A stretch of DNA of 5,375 bases, taken from Bacteroidales bacterium. Its GTDB lineage: Bacteria > Bacteroidota > Bacteroidia > Bacteroidales > ML635J-15. Where the stretch lies: positions 1 to 5,375 of the forward strand of contig JAQVGK010000268.1 in NCBI GenBank assembly GCA_028696755.1, read 5' to 3'. Under the pieces are notes generated by a model. That model was not told the DNA's origin, searched no databases, and was given only the letters and a program-made list of their open reading frames with translations. The translations under genes were made by a program, and so were the position numbers. Below are positions 1 through 5,375 of the stretch, one piece after another; the first letter of the stretch is position 1; each line of letters begins with the position of its first letter.

Positions 1-1180
1 AAAAACCTTAGTTGCATTTTCGGGTAAAGTAATTTACGATGCTTATCCCGAAGGAGTTACCGAAGTGGATTTGAATGGGATTAAAGAAAAAGAAGTTCCA
101 GCAAAATTCTCTACCGGCGAATACCAGTTATTGTTAGTTGCCGAAAAATACCAGACCGGTTTCGACCAACCCCTGCTTCATACGATGTATGTTGACAAAA
201 AATTATCAGGCGTTAAAGCTGTTCAAACCTTATCGAGATTAAACAGAATGTGTCCAGGAAAAGAAGATACTTTCATTCTTGATTTTGTGAACGAAACCGA
301 AGATATTCTGAACTCATTCCAGCCATATTATGAGCTTACCACAATTGAAGAAACTACGGATCCAAATCATTTATACAATTTAAAAACTGAAATTGAGAAA
401 CCACATATAATTTGGCAATCCGAAATTGATAATTTCTGTAATGTTTATTTTAAATCAACCAAAAGCTTATCTGTCAAAGATCAAGCAAGACTTAATGCGT
501 ATATAGATCCAGCGGTTGAGAGGTACAAAAAACTACCTGTTGAAGATTCAAAAGATGATGTTGTTGGAACAGAAACGACTCAGGAGAATTATAAAAATAC
601 ATTACAAGTATTCTCTCGCACATATTCTTTTTTGACACAGATAATGCCATTTAGCGATGTCGAACTTGAAAAGTTGTTCACCTATGTAAGATTCCTAATA
701 AAAAAGCTTCCCAAAACTCATCAGCAAGACAGGTTTAAATTAGGTGATGAAGTAGCCCTTGAATATTATCGTTTACAAAAAATAGCTGAAAATAATATTG
801 TAATGGAAGATCAAGCTGAATATGAACTTACCGGTGGTGGTGATGGCGGTATAAGAATCTCGCCAGAAGAAAAAGCTGCATTATCCGAAATTATTAATGT
901 ATTGAATAAGCGATTTGGCACAGAATTTACCGAAGCCGACAAATTATTTTTCGATCAGATAGAAGCAGAACTAGTCGCCGATCAAAAGCTGTCAGAGCAA
1001 GCAAAAACAAACAGCATAGAGAATTTTAAATTTGGTTTTGATGATATTTTTATGGATAAGCTCATTGGGCGAATGGAACAAAACCAAGACATTTTCACTA
1101 AAATGATGGATGACAAAGATTTTGGTGGTTTGGTCAGGGATTATTTGTTGAGAAGGGTTTATGAACAGTTGAGTAAGTAA
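1..1180 (+). CDS. hsdR: Type I restriction enzyme R subunit, C-terminal part (5' end outside window)
   Basis: The frame is open from base 2, so the gene enters from the left and 392 C-terminal residues are present. HsdR is the motor and nuclease subunit of type I restriction-modification complexes. It translocates DNA using ATP and cleaves unmodified DNA as part of the HsdR-HsdM-HsdS complex. Visible here is the end of the second RecA-like helicase lobe: motif V around LVAEKYQTGFDQP (about 136-175), then motif VI as QTLSRLNR (224-247, the Q-x3-R-x2-R pattern), followed by the family's FILDFVN segment. The remainder is the helical C-terminal domain that docks on the methyltransferase. The N-terminal endonuclease domain and the Walker motifs lie outside the window. 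The GTG at 65 is not the true start, because helicase sequence continues upstream of it. It ends in TAA with no visible damage. Whether the whole gene is intact cannot be seen here. Confidence 0.93.
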   Translation, partial: KTLVAFSGKVIYDAYPEGVTEVDLNGIKEKEVPAKFSTGEYQLLLVAEKYQTGFDQPLLHTMYVDKKLSGVKAVQTLSRLNRMCPGKEDTFILDFVNETEDILNSFQPYYELTTIEETTDPNHLYNLKTEIEKPHIIWQSEIDNFCNVYFKSTKSLSVKDQARLNAYIDPAVERYKKLPVEDSKDDVVGTETTQENYKNTLQVFSRTYSFLTQIMPFSDVELEKLFTYVRFLIKKLPKTHQQDRFKLGDEVALEYYRLQKIAENNIVMEDQAEYELTGGGDGGIRISPEEKAALSEIINVLNKRFGTEFTEADKLFFDQIEAELVADQKLSEQAKTNSIENFKFGFDDIFMDKLIGRMEQNQDIFTKMMDDKDFGGLVRDYLLRRVYEQLSK

Positions 1181-1190
1181 AATTTTAGAT

Positions 1191-1610
1191 ATGACAAAGT
1201 ACAACACGAATTTAGCATCAGAATATTATGTTCTTGCGACTCTCTACAGATTGGGTTTCGATGCTTACATAACTTTGGGGAATAAAAAGAGTATTGATAT
1301 AATTTTACATCTGGAGAATCATAAACAAATAACAATTGATGTAAAGGGATTACAGGGCACTACAATGTAGCCACTTGACAACATTGATGAGTTTGCATCA
1401 AAACCAAATCATTTCATTGTGTTTTTATCGTTCAGAAATAAAATGACTGACACTGAAGAAGTTCCTGATATTTATGTCGTTCCTCACGACGATATTAAAA
1501 ACAAAAATCTAATGTATAACGCACCAAGTGGTCGTAAAGGAATTAGGCTAGCAACATTGCGTAATTCTAAAGATTTATATAAAAGTAAATGGGATCTACT
1601 AAATCAATAA
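1191..1610 (+). pseudogene. Small PD-(D/E)XK nuclease-like protein interrupted by an in-frame TAG
   Basis: An ATG at 1191, 10 bp after the hsdR stop, opens a frame that runs to the TAA at 1608-1610. It is broken once, by TAG at 1368-1370 (codon 60). Protein-like sequence continues in the same frame after the stop (PLDNIDEF..., later DIYVVPHDDI and a final YKSKWDLL), so this is one 139-codon gene and not two. The N-terminal half shows a PD-(D/E)XK-like pattern: E11 in SEYYVLATLYRLGF, D36 in SIDIIL, then D50 and K52 in ITIDVKG. The family was assigned from memory of similar small proteins in which a Trp-Pro follows the VKG strand; a single G-to-A change of TGG to TAG would give the stop seen. 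The likely role is a restriction-linked or defence-linked nuclease, but no substrate is known. The nuclease fold is moderately supported and the broken state well supported, unless the TAG is a sequencing error. Confidence 0.72.
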
Positions 1611-1613
1611 CAT

Positions 1614-1784
1614 ATGTACCTAATCGACAAAAATAAAAATAGAATAGCCAAACTAGAGGAAAAAACATTTACTGAACTTGGGTTTAAGGAGCGTGAGCAC
1701 CTTCAAGAGTGGTTAGCCAATAATCCAGAGGCTCTGGGTGAAGAGCTTTTGATAATACAGAAAGAGTTTGTTTTAGCCCCTTAA
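1614..1784 (+). pseudogene. NucS/DUF4268-type nuclease-like gene, N-terminal fragment cut off by the IS
   Basis: An ATG at 1614, 3 bp after the previous stop, starts a 56-codon frame. Its sequence closely resembles the N-terminus of proteins annotated as DUF4268 or endonuclease NucS-like: EEKTFTELGF, then EREHLQEWLANNPEALGEEL and LLIIQKEF. In intact family members, as I recall them, QKEF is followed by a GF..T.ERLDLLALD strand and an IENKLD catalytic strand of a PD-(D/E)XK-type core, and the protein is several hundred residues long. Here the match stops at QKEF (about 1770). The last residues, VLAP, and the TAA at 1782-1784 are read from the left end of the insertion sequence. The fragment lacks the catalytic strands and is almost certainly inactive. 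Such genes often sit in type I restriction loci, which fits the position behind hsdR. The missing part is not found on the far side of the IS. Confidence 0.78.
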
Positions 1785-1795
1785 ATAATCGGACA
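1773..1795 (+). repeat. Left terminal inverted repeat of the IS
   Basis: Aligned without gaps to the reverse complement of 3289-3311, it matches at 17 of 23 positions. The inner seven bases, TCGGACA, are identical. The 5' tip, TTAGCCCC, corresponds to TTTAACCC on the other side. The exact tip is uncertain by a few bases. It supplies the last codons and stop of the truncated nuclease-like frame. Confidence 0.75.
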
Positions 1796-1832
1796 AAATT
1801 ATAGATTGAAAAATATAATTAATTTTGTCATT

Positions 1833-2144
1833 ATGGAAAAAAGAAAGTTTAGTTTAGAAGAAAAATTGAGAATTTTAAAAGAAGCTTCAGAGAATGGAGT
1901 TAAAACAACACTTGAGAAGTATGGAATTTTTCCAGCCACTTATTATCACTGGCGCAAAAAGCTTGATACAATGGGTGTTGAAGGATTTAAACATGGAATG
2001 ACTCCAGAACAGTTGAAACGCATACGTGAGTTGGAAAAAGAGAATCAGCTTTTGAAGGAAATAATTGTCCAAAAAGAGCTTGAGAGTAAAATGAAGGACG
2101 AGCTTATAAAAAAGCGTTATGCCTTGGAGAAAAGAAAGAACTAG
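1833..2144 (+). CDS. IS3-family transposase OrfA (HTH, leucine zipper)
   Basis: A protein of 103 residues from the ATG at 1833 (MEKRKFSLEEK). A TTG at 1806 is in frame, but it would add a low-complexity AT-rich leader and the ATG start matches how OrfA proteins normally begin, so I prefer the ATG. Residues about 6-45 form the helix-turn-helix that binds the IS ends, with the TYYHWRKKLD segment as recognition helix and flank. Residues about 63-95 form a heptad-like leucine zipper (LKRIRELEKENQLLKEI and onward) used for multimerisation. OrfA alone usually acts as a DNA-binding regulator of transposition. Fused to OrfB by frameshifting, it makes the active transposase. It ends at TAG (2142-2144), followed at once by a second in-frame TAG. 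Confidence 0.9.
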   Translation: MEKRKFSLEEKLRILKEASENGVKTTLEKYGIFPATYYHWRKKLDTMGVEGFKHGMTPEQLKRIRELEKENQLLKEIIVQKELESKMKDELIKKRYALEKRKN

Positions 2145-3253
2145 TAGCTAGGTATGTTCTTCAAGGCTTAACAAGAGATAATGCTCTAAAAATAGCTAAT
2201 ATTAGTAAGCACCAATATTACCACTCTCCCAAAAATAGCAAAAGAGGTCGCAAAAAAACAGATACGGTTATTACAACATCAGGAGTTGTTGATAATGCTA
2301 TAATGATTTCTGAGATAGAACAAATAAAATCTGATCCAGACCTAGATTACGGCTATATTAAAATGACATATGAGTTAAAAACAAGAGGATACTATGTAAA
2401 CAAGAAAAAAGTTTATTTGCTAATGAAAACAAATGGCTTACTAAAGACTAAAAATAAAGCATCGCAAAAAAACTATGCTAAGTACAGGAAAGTTTTACCA
2501 GAAGGTCCTCTCGAAATATTAGAAATGGATATTAAATATGTATGGATTGAAAGAGATAAGAAACATTCAGCCATTTTAACAATATTGGATACATTTACTA
2601 GGCATGCTCTCCATTATTATGCAAGTCTCTCCATAAAAAAACATGATGTAAAACAATGTTGGGAGCATGTTATTGTTAATCATTTGCAAGCATATTTAAG
2701 ACCTGGGCAGCCAATACACATAGAAGTTAGAAATGACAACGACAAGCGTTTCGTGGCGAAGATCGTACAAGAGTATTTTGCTGAGAACTTTCTTAATCAG
2801 GTCTTTACGCATCCATACACTCCTCAAGAAAATGGACATGTGGAAAGCTTTCACGCGATTCTTTCCGAACACCTTGAGAGATTCACTTTTTGGAGTATTG
2901 AAGAACTTCAACAGAATTTGGTACTCTTTTATGAAAAATACAATAATAAAAGAGTGCATTCTTCAATTGCATATTTAACTCCTTCTGATTTTTGGGACTT
3001 GTGGGATAAAAATTTAATCGAAAAACAAACGGATTATAAAAAAAGAAAAACTAAATTTAAAACAAAAATGCCGTATCAACTAGTTAAACAACATACGGGT
3101 AATAAAGAGCCCGAGGATGTTCCATTGCATAATAAACTGCACCGGAACGGTGCTCCTTTGCTAAATCAGTTAGAGATGGTCGGCGCCGAGTCACCTCACA
3201 TCATACGGTCCAAAAAATCACCGTCGGATGTCCATTGCGAGGCAAATATATAA
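1833..3253 (+). CDS. IS3-family OrfAB transposase (DDE), made by -1 frameshifting; OrfB frame 2090-3253
   Basis: The OrfB frame is open from 2090 to the TAA at 3251-3253, but its first ATG is at 2303, inside conserved sequence, so OrfB is most likely expressed as a fusion through the slip at 2108-2114. The fusion would be 94 + 379 = 473 residues. After the junction comes the HTH_21-like helical region (DYGYIKMTYELKTRGYYVNKKKVYLLMK), then the rve/DDE core. The catalytic residues are D at 2528 (MDIKY), D at 2735 (RNDNDKRF) and E at 2843 (NGHVESFH), with 35 residues between the second D and the E, the DD(35)E spacing of IS3 transposases. The core ends near RVHSSIAYLTPSDFW (about 2955-2995). About 80 further residues follow, a basic linker and then a segment ending near GAESPHIIRSKKSPS, which is longer than usual for the family. 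No internal stop or frame damage is seen. Confidence 0.88.
2108..2167 (+). promoter_or_regulatory. Programmed -1 ribosomal frameshift signal of the IS
   Basis: The heptamer A_AAA_AAG lies at 2108-2114 in the OrfA frame. Six bases later an 11-bp stem begins: GCCTTGGAGAA (2121-2131) pairs with TTCTTCAAGGC (2157-2167), with one G-U pair. The 25-nt loop contains the orfA stop (2142-2144), a second TAG, and a nested CTAG/CTAG mini-stem (2141-2144 with 2148-2151). A slippery heptamer, a 5-9 nt spacer and a stimulatory stem is the known arrangement in IS3-family elements. The shift moves translation into the OrfB frame at GCG 2114, giving OrfAB. Confidence 0.85.
3139..3153 (+). repeat. Short perfect hairpin inside the orfB tail
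   Basis: GCACCG, a GAA loop, then CGGTGC give a 6-bp perfect stem within the coding sequence for the C-terminal tail. It sits in a locally GC-rich stretch that also holds the 10-bp palindrome TCGGCGCCGA at 3180-3189. It is not followed by a T-run, so it is not a terminator. It may be chance or an RNA structure of the IS transcript. Confidence 0.4.
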
Positions 3254-3263
3254 GCTTTTTTAT

Positions 3264-3271
3264 TATGTTTG
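3264..3271 (+). promoter_or_regulatory. Possible outward-facing Bacteroidota -7 box at the right end of the IS
   Basis: TATGTTTG matches the Bacteroidota -7 consensus TAnnTTTG. It lies 11 bp after the transposase stop and about 60 bp before the radical SAM start, pointing rightwards. No well-placed -33 TTTG is seen; the nearest TTG is at 3235-3237, about 7 bp too far away. Short matches like this are common in A+T-rich DNA. If real, it would let the IS drive the radical SAM and glycosyltransferase genes. Confidence 0.25.
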
Positions 3272-3288
3272 TACTGTGGTTATTAAAT

Positions 3289-3311
3289 TGTCCGATTTAT
3301 AGGGGGTTAAA
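3289..3311 (-). repeat. Right terminal inverted repeat of the IS
   Basis: TGTCCGA at 3289-3295 is followed by an AT-rich step and AGGGGG. The reverse complement pairs with 1773-1795 at 17 of 23 positions. It lies 35 bp after the transposase stop. The outer limit is uncertain by a few bases because no direct repeat helps to fix it. Confidence 0.75.
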
Positions 3312-3331
3312 CCAAGTCATAAAGTTTAAGG

Positions 3332-4663
3332 TTGTTTTTTAAAATAAAACATAGAAAATACTTTAGTTCTAGGGCAAATGAAAACAACTTTTCATTTTGC
3401 CTTGCACCTTTTAATGCAATGCACTTTTCGTTTAATGGCAAAGTCTATCCATGTCACAACAACAACTCACTAGCCTATGGTCAAATTGGCAAAAATAGTA
3501 TTCATGAAATTTGGGATAGCGTAGACAGAAAATATTATCAAAATTGTTTACAGAAAAATCAGCTAAAGAAAACAGGTTGCCTTCAATGTTTGTTCGACAT
3601 CGAAAAAAGGAATTATAAGTCTTTAAACTCATATAGATACGATTCCATTCCGACAAAAAAAGACGAAAAATATCCAACTATATTAGGTTTTCGCTTCTCA
3701 GACAAATGCAATATTCAGTGTATTATGTGTTTTTCAAATCATAATGTTAGAAACATAAGTTCCAATTCTGCTGAAATATATGATGAAGCATTTTTTAAAG
3801 ATTTAAGAACATTTATTATTCATGCTAAACAAGCCTACTTTTTGGGTGGAGAGCCATTTTTTGAAGAGTTGAATTTCAAGGTTTTTGATTTGTTTGCAGA
3901 GTTAAATCCCAATTGCCAGATCACAATTCAAACCAATGGAATGATTCTAAATGAACGAATTCGAGGCTATCTAGCAAAGGGTAATTATAGTATAAATGTA
4001 TCGTTAGACAGTTTGAGCTCAGAAACATTTGAGCAAATCAGAAAAGGTGCAAAGTTTAGTAAGGTAAAGGAGAATATTGATGAATTTCGCAAGTTATGTA
4101 ATGCTAGAAAAACGAACTTTTCTACATGTATTACGCCAATGAGATTGAATTACAAAGAAATTCCTTCTATTATAGAATATTTTAATCTTCACAATAACAA
4201 TATTTGGATTAACAAATATTATTTCCCAGCGATGTACTCGATTTGGGCTTTAGATTCAAAGAAAATCAAAGAGATTATCGATGAATTAACACAAAAAAAA
4301 ATAGCATTACACAATGAAATATCAAATTACAATTATATACAATTTACTAATTTTATTGATGTTCTTAAAACATATTATAAAGATGCTCAAATACGAGAAA
4401 ACTCTAAGTTAGATTTTCAAAGAGAATCAGTGAAATTATTAAATATCGTTAGAGGAGAACTAACAAATTTTGGTAATTTTACAAAAAACAATCAAGAAAA
4501 AACATTTGAATTATTAGCACAATTAAATGATGTAAATAGTAAGAAGCTTTACTATTACTTAAAGCTTTTGCTTGAAACATATAGCGGTGATAAACTTGCT
4601 GAAAATCTATCTTTGATGAATTCAGAGTTTATTAAACAAGATATTGAATATATTTCAATTTAA
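3332..4663 (+). CDS. Radical SAM protein with N-terminal twitch-like cysteine domain
   Basis: 443 residues from a TTG start. The radical SAM core shows the cluster-binding CNIQCIMC (C126, C130, C133, CX3CX2C) which holds the [4Fe-4S] that cleaves S-adenosylmethionine, then LGGEP (171-175), IQTNG (199-203) and INVSLDS (221-227). Before the core lies a cysteine-rich region, FCLAPF (C23), VYPCHNN (C41), then C72 and GCLQC (C83, C86), typical of a SPASM/twitch module for an auxiliary cluster but placed N-terminally, as in the 'N-terminal twitch' radical SAM group. A YSIWAL-type segment after P299 also fits that group. The last ~130 residues are polar and unassigned. No substrate is known. The downstream glycosyltransferase, 15 bp away, suggests co-transcription and a glycan-related or lipid-related modification. 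An in-frame TAA at 3320 blocks extension. The first ATG (3419, residue 30) would lose C23, so the TTG is preferred, though the IS 20 bp upstream may have removed the native start. Confidence 0.85.
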   Translation: MFFKIKHRKYFSSRANENNFSFCLAPFNAMHFSFNGKVYPCHNNNSLAYGQIGKNSIHEIWDSVDRKYYQNCLQKNQLKKTGCLQCLFDIEKRNYKSLNSYRYDSIPTKKDEKYPTILGFRFSDKCNIQCIMCFSNHNVRNISSNSAEIYDEAFFKDLRTFIIHAKQAYFLGGEPFFEELNFKVFDLFAELNPNCQITIQTNGMILNERIRGYLAKGNYSINVSLDSLSSETFEQIRKGAKFSKVKENIDEFRKLCNARKTNFSTCITPMRLNYKEIPSIIEYFNLHNNNIWINKYYFPAMYSIWALDSKKIKEIIDELTQKKIALHNEISNYNYIQFTNFIDVLKTYYKDAQIRENSKLDFQRESVKLLNIVRGELTNFGNFTKNNQEKTFELLAQLNDVNSKKLYYYLKLLLETYSGDKLAENLSLMNSEFIKQDIEYISI

Positions 4664-4678
4664 TTAATTATTTAAAAA

Positions 4679-5375
4679 ATGATTAACACCATAAATATTG
4701 TTATTCCAATTTATAACGAAGAAAAATATATTTATCAGTTAATATCAGAAATAAATAACGCTATTTTAAACAGTGAGTACAAACATATTCTAATTATTGT
4801 TAATGATTATTCTACAGATAATAGTCTTTTAGAAATTAAAAAGGCTAAATCAGATTTTCCACATTTAAAAATTGTTTCAATAGACAATAGCTCTAATAAA
4901 GGTAAAGGATACTCTCTTAGACAAGGGTTTAGTCAATGTCAAGATGGAATAATAATAATTCAGGATGCAGACTTAGAATATAGTCCATCGGAATACCACA
5001 AACTAATCCTTCCGATTATTAATAATCGAGCCGATGTTGTTTATGGCTCTCGATTTCAAGGTTCCGAACCAAAAAGAGTTTTATATTACACTCATTTTAT
5101 AGCTAATAAACTATTAACGACATTGTCAAACATTTTTACAGGCTTAAACTTATCTGATATGGAAACTTGCTACAAGGCTTTCAGATGTGAACTTTTAGGA
5201 CATATAAACCTAAAAGAGAATCGTTTCGGATTTGAGCCTGAAATTACGGCAAAGTTAAGTAGAATAAAAGATGTTAGGTTTGTGGAAGTTGGCATATCTT
5301 ATTTTGGTAGAACATACAACGAAGGAAAAAAAATAAAATTTAAAGATGCCATACGTACTCTGTTCTGCATTTTTA
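4679..5375 (+). CDS. GT2-family glycosyltransferase, DPM1/polyprenyl-phosphate type (3' end outside window)
   Basis: 232 codons are present from the ATG at 4679, preceded by an A-rich leader as is common in Bacteroidota, and the frame is still open at the window edge. The GT-A fold motifs are in order: IVIPIYNEEKYI at the N-terminus, VND (41-43) at the nucleotide-sugar site, NKGKG (73-77), QDADLEYSP with the metal-binding DAD (96-98), VVYGSRF (120-126), and LSDMETCYKAFR (158-169). Near the end, YFGRTYNEGKKIKFKDAI is the signature of the dolichol- or undecaprenyl-phosphate hexosyltransferase subgroup. Members move a sugar from a nucleotide donor to a polyprenyl phosphate or related lipid on the cytoplasmic face of the membrane, for use in cell-surface glycans. 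Sugar and acceptor cannot be told from sequence. Any C-terminal membrane segments would lie beyond the window. Its 15-bp spacing from the radical SAM gene implies one operon. Confidence 0.9.
   Translation, partial: MINTINIVIPIYNEEKYIYQLISEINNAILNSEYKHILIIVNDYSTDNSLLEIKKAKSDFPHLKIVSIDNSSNKGKGYSLRQGFSQCQDGIIIIQDADLEYSPSEYHKLILPIINNRADVVYGSRFQGSEPKRVLYYTHFIANKLLTTLSNIFTGLNLSDMETCYKAFRCELLGHINLKENRFGFEPEITAKLSRIKDVRFVEVGISYFGRTYNEGKKIKFKDAIRTLFCIF

Larger units (their letters stand above)
1773..3311 (+). mobile_element. IS3-family insertion sequence, complete, about 1.54 kb
   Basis: Two overlapping transposase frames (OrfA HTH, OrfB DDE) with a -1 frameshift signal lie between imperfect 23-bp inverted repeats at 1773-1795 and 3289-3311, which is the standard IS3-family plan. 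The repeats share the inner core TCGGACA and, further out, a CCC tract. Outer limits are uncertain by a few bases because the tips diverge and no target-site duplication is seen: the flanks are ttgtt on the left and ccaag on the right. The left end falls inside a nuclease-like gene. The right end lies 20 bp before the radical SAM start. The transposase appears intact, so the element could be active, but the lack of matching flanks suggests a secondary deletion or recombination. Subgroup assignment (IS150-like or other) was not attempted. Confidence 0.9.

Noticed and set aside
992..1207. Minus-strand open frame of 71 codons opposite the hsdR 3' end
   Set aside because: It is fully antisense to well-conserved HsdR coding sequence, has no family resemblance and no start context. 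The same applies to the minus-strand frames at 1887-2072, 2696-2959 and 3432-3677.
1368..1370. TAG read as an amino acid (recoded stop) in the nuclease-like gene
   Set aside because: TAG acts as a normal stop at the end of orfA, where two occur in tandem, and a decaying neighbourhood makes a nonsense mutation the simpler explanation.
1419..1610. A separate 63-residue gene starting at GTG 1419
   Set aside because: It is in the same frame as 1191-1367, and coding-like sequence continues through 1371-1418, so it is the back half of the broken gene and not an independent one.
1820..1827. TAATTTTG matching the Bacteroidota -7 box upstream of orfA
   Set aside because: Transcription would begin almost at the ATG (1833), and no -33 element is at the right distance. 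It is probably a chance match in AT-rich sequence.
1806..1832. TTG at 1806 as the orfA start
   Set aside because: It would add nine low-complexity residues from AT-rich IS leader just inside the inverted repeat. The ATG at 1833 gives a normal OrfA N-terminus.
2733..2978. Plus-strand 81-codon frame inside orfB
   Set aside because: It is a different frame over the DDE core, whose catalytic residues are all in the orfB frame. The alternative reading has no recognisable content.
3139..3189. Hairpin and palindrome as a transcription terminator for the IS
   Set aside because: They lie inside the coding sequence, 60-110 bp before the stop codon, and are not followed by a T-run.
1768..3316. Target-site duplication flanking the IS
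   Set aside because: Flanks compared with several choices of IS tip (ttgtt / ccaag, ttt / aac) show no matching 3-5 bp repeat.
1..5375. CRISPR arrays, tRNA or rRNA genes, toxin-antitoxin pairs
   Set aside because: No regularly spaced repeats, no cloverleaf-like or rRNA-like sequence and no small paired frames were seen on reading through both strands.

Overview
The window looks like chromosomal accessory DNA from a member of the Bacteroidota. The evidence is an A+T-rich composition, A-rich rather than Shine-Dalgarno-type leaders, and the style of the IS3-family element and the HsdR protein. The phylum call is an inference from style, not from a marker gene. All genes lie on the + strand.

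Left part (1-1784): the 3' end of a type I restriction-modification locus. It holds the C-terminal 392 residues of the restriction subunit HsdR. Next comes a small PD-(D/E)XK nuclease-like gene (1191-1610) broken by one in-frame TAG. After that is the first ~55 codons of a NucS/DUF4268-type nuclease-like gene, cut off by an insertion sequence. Both accessory genes behind hsdR therefore appear dead as read.

Middle (about 1773-3311): a complete IS3-family insertion sequence with 23-bp imperfect terminal inverted repeats, OrfA (HTH plus leucine zipper) and OrfB (DDE integrase core). The two frames are joined by a textbook -1 frameshift signal: an A_AAA_AAG heptamer, a 6-nt spacer and an 11-bp stem-loop enclosing the orfA stop. 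OrfB has an unusual ~80-residue tail encoded by markedly GC-richer DNA. The missing 3' part of the gene interrupted on the left is not present on the right, and no target-site duplication is visible. The IS therefore marks a deletion or rearrangement junction rather than a simple insertion.

Right part (3332-5375): a more A+T-rich two-gene unit. A radical SAM protein with an N-terminal cysteine-rich 'twitch'-like domain is followed 15 bp later by a GT2 glycosyltransferase of the polyprenyl-phosphate (DPM1-like) type that runs off the window. This looks like the edge of a surface-glycan or glycolipid cluster. Its first gene starts only 20 bp from the IS end with a TTG codon, so the IS may have altered its promoter or its original start.

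I see no convincing entirely new multi-gene system. The most distinctive items are the twitch-radical SAM/glycosyltransferase pair, the IS-bounded breakpoint in a decaying restriction-linked nuclease region, and the compact frameshift signal.
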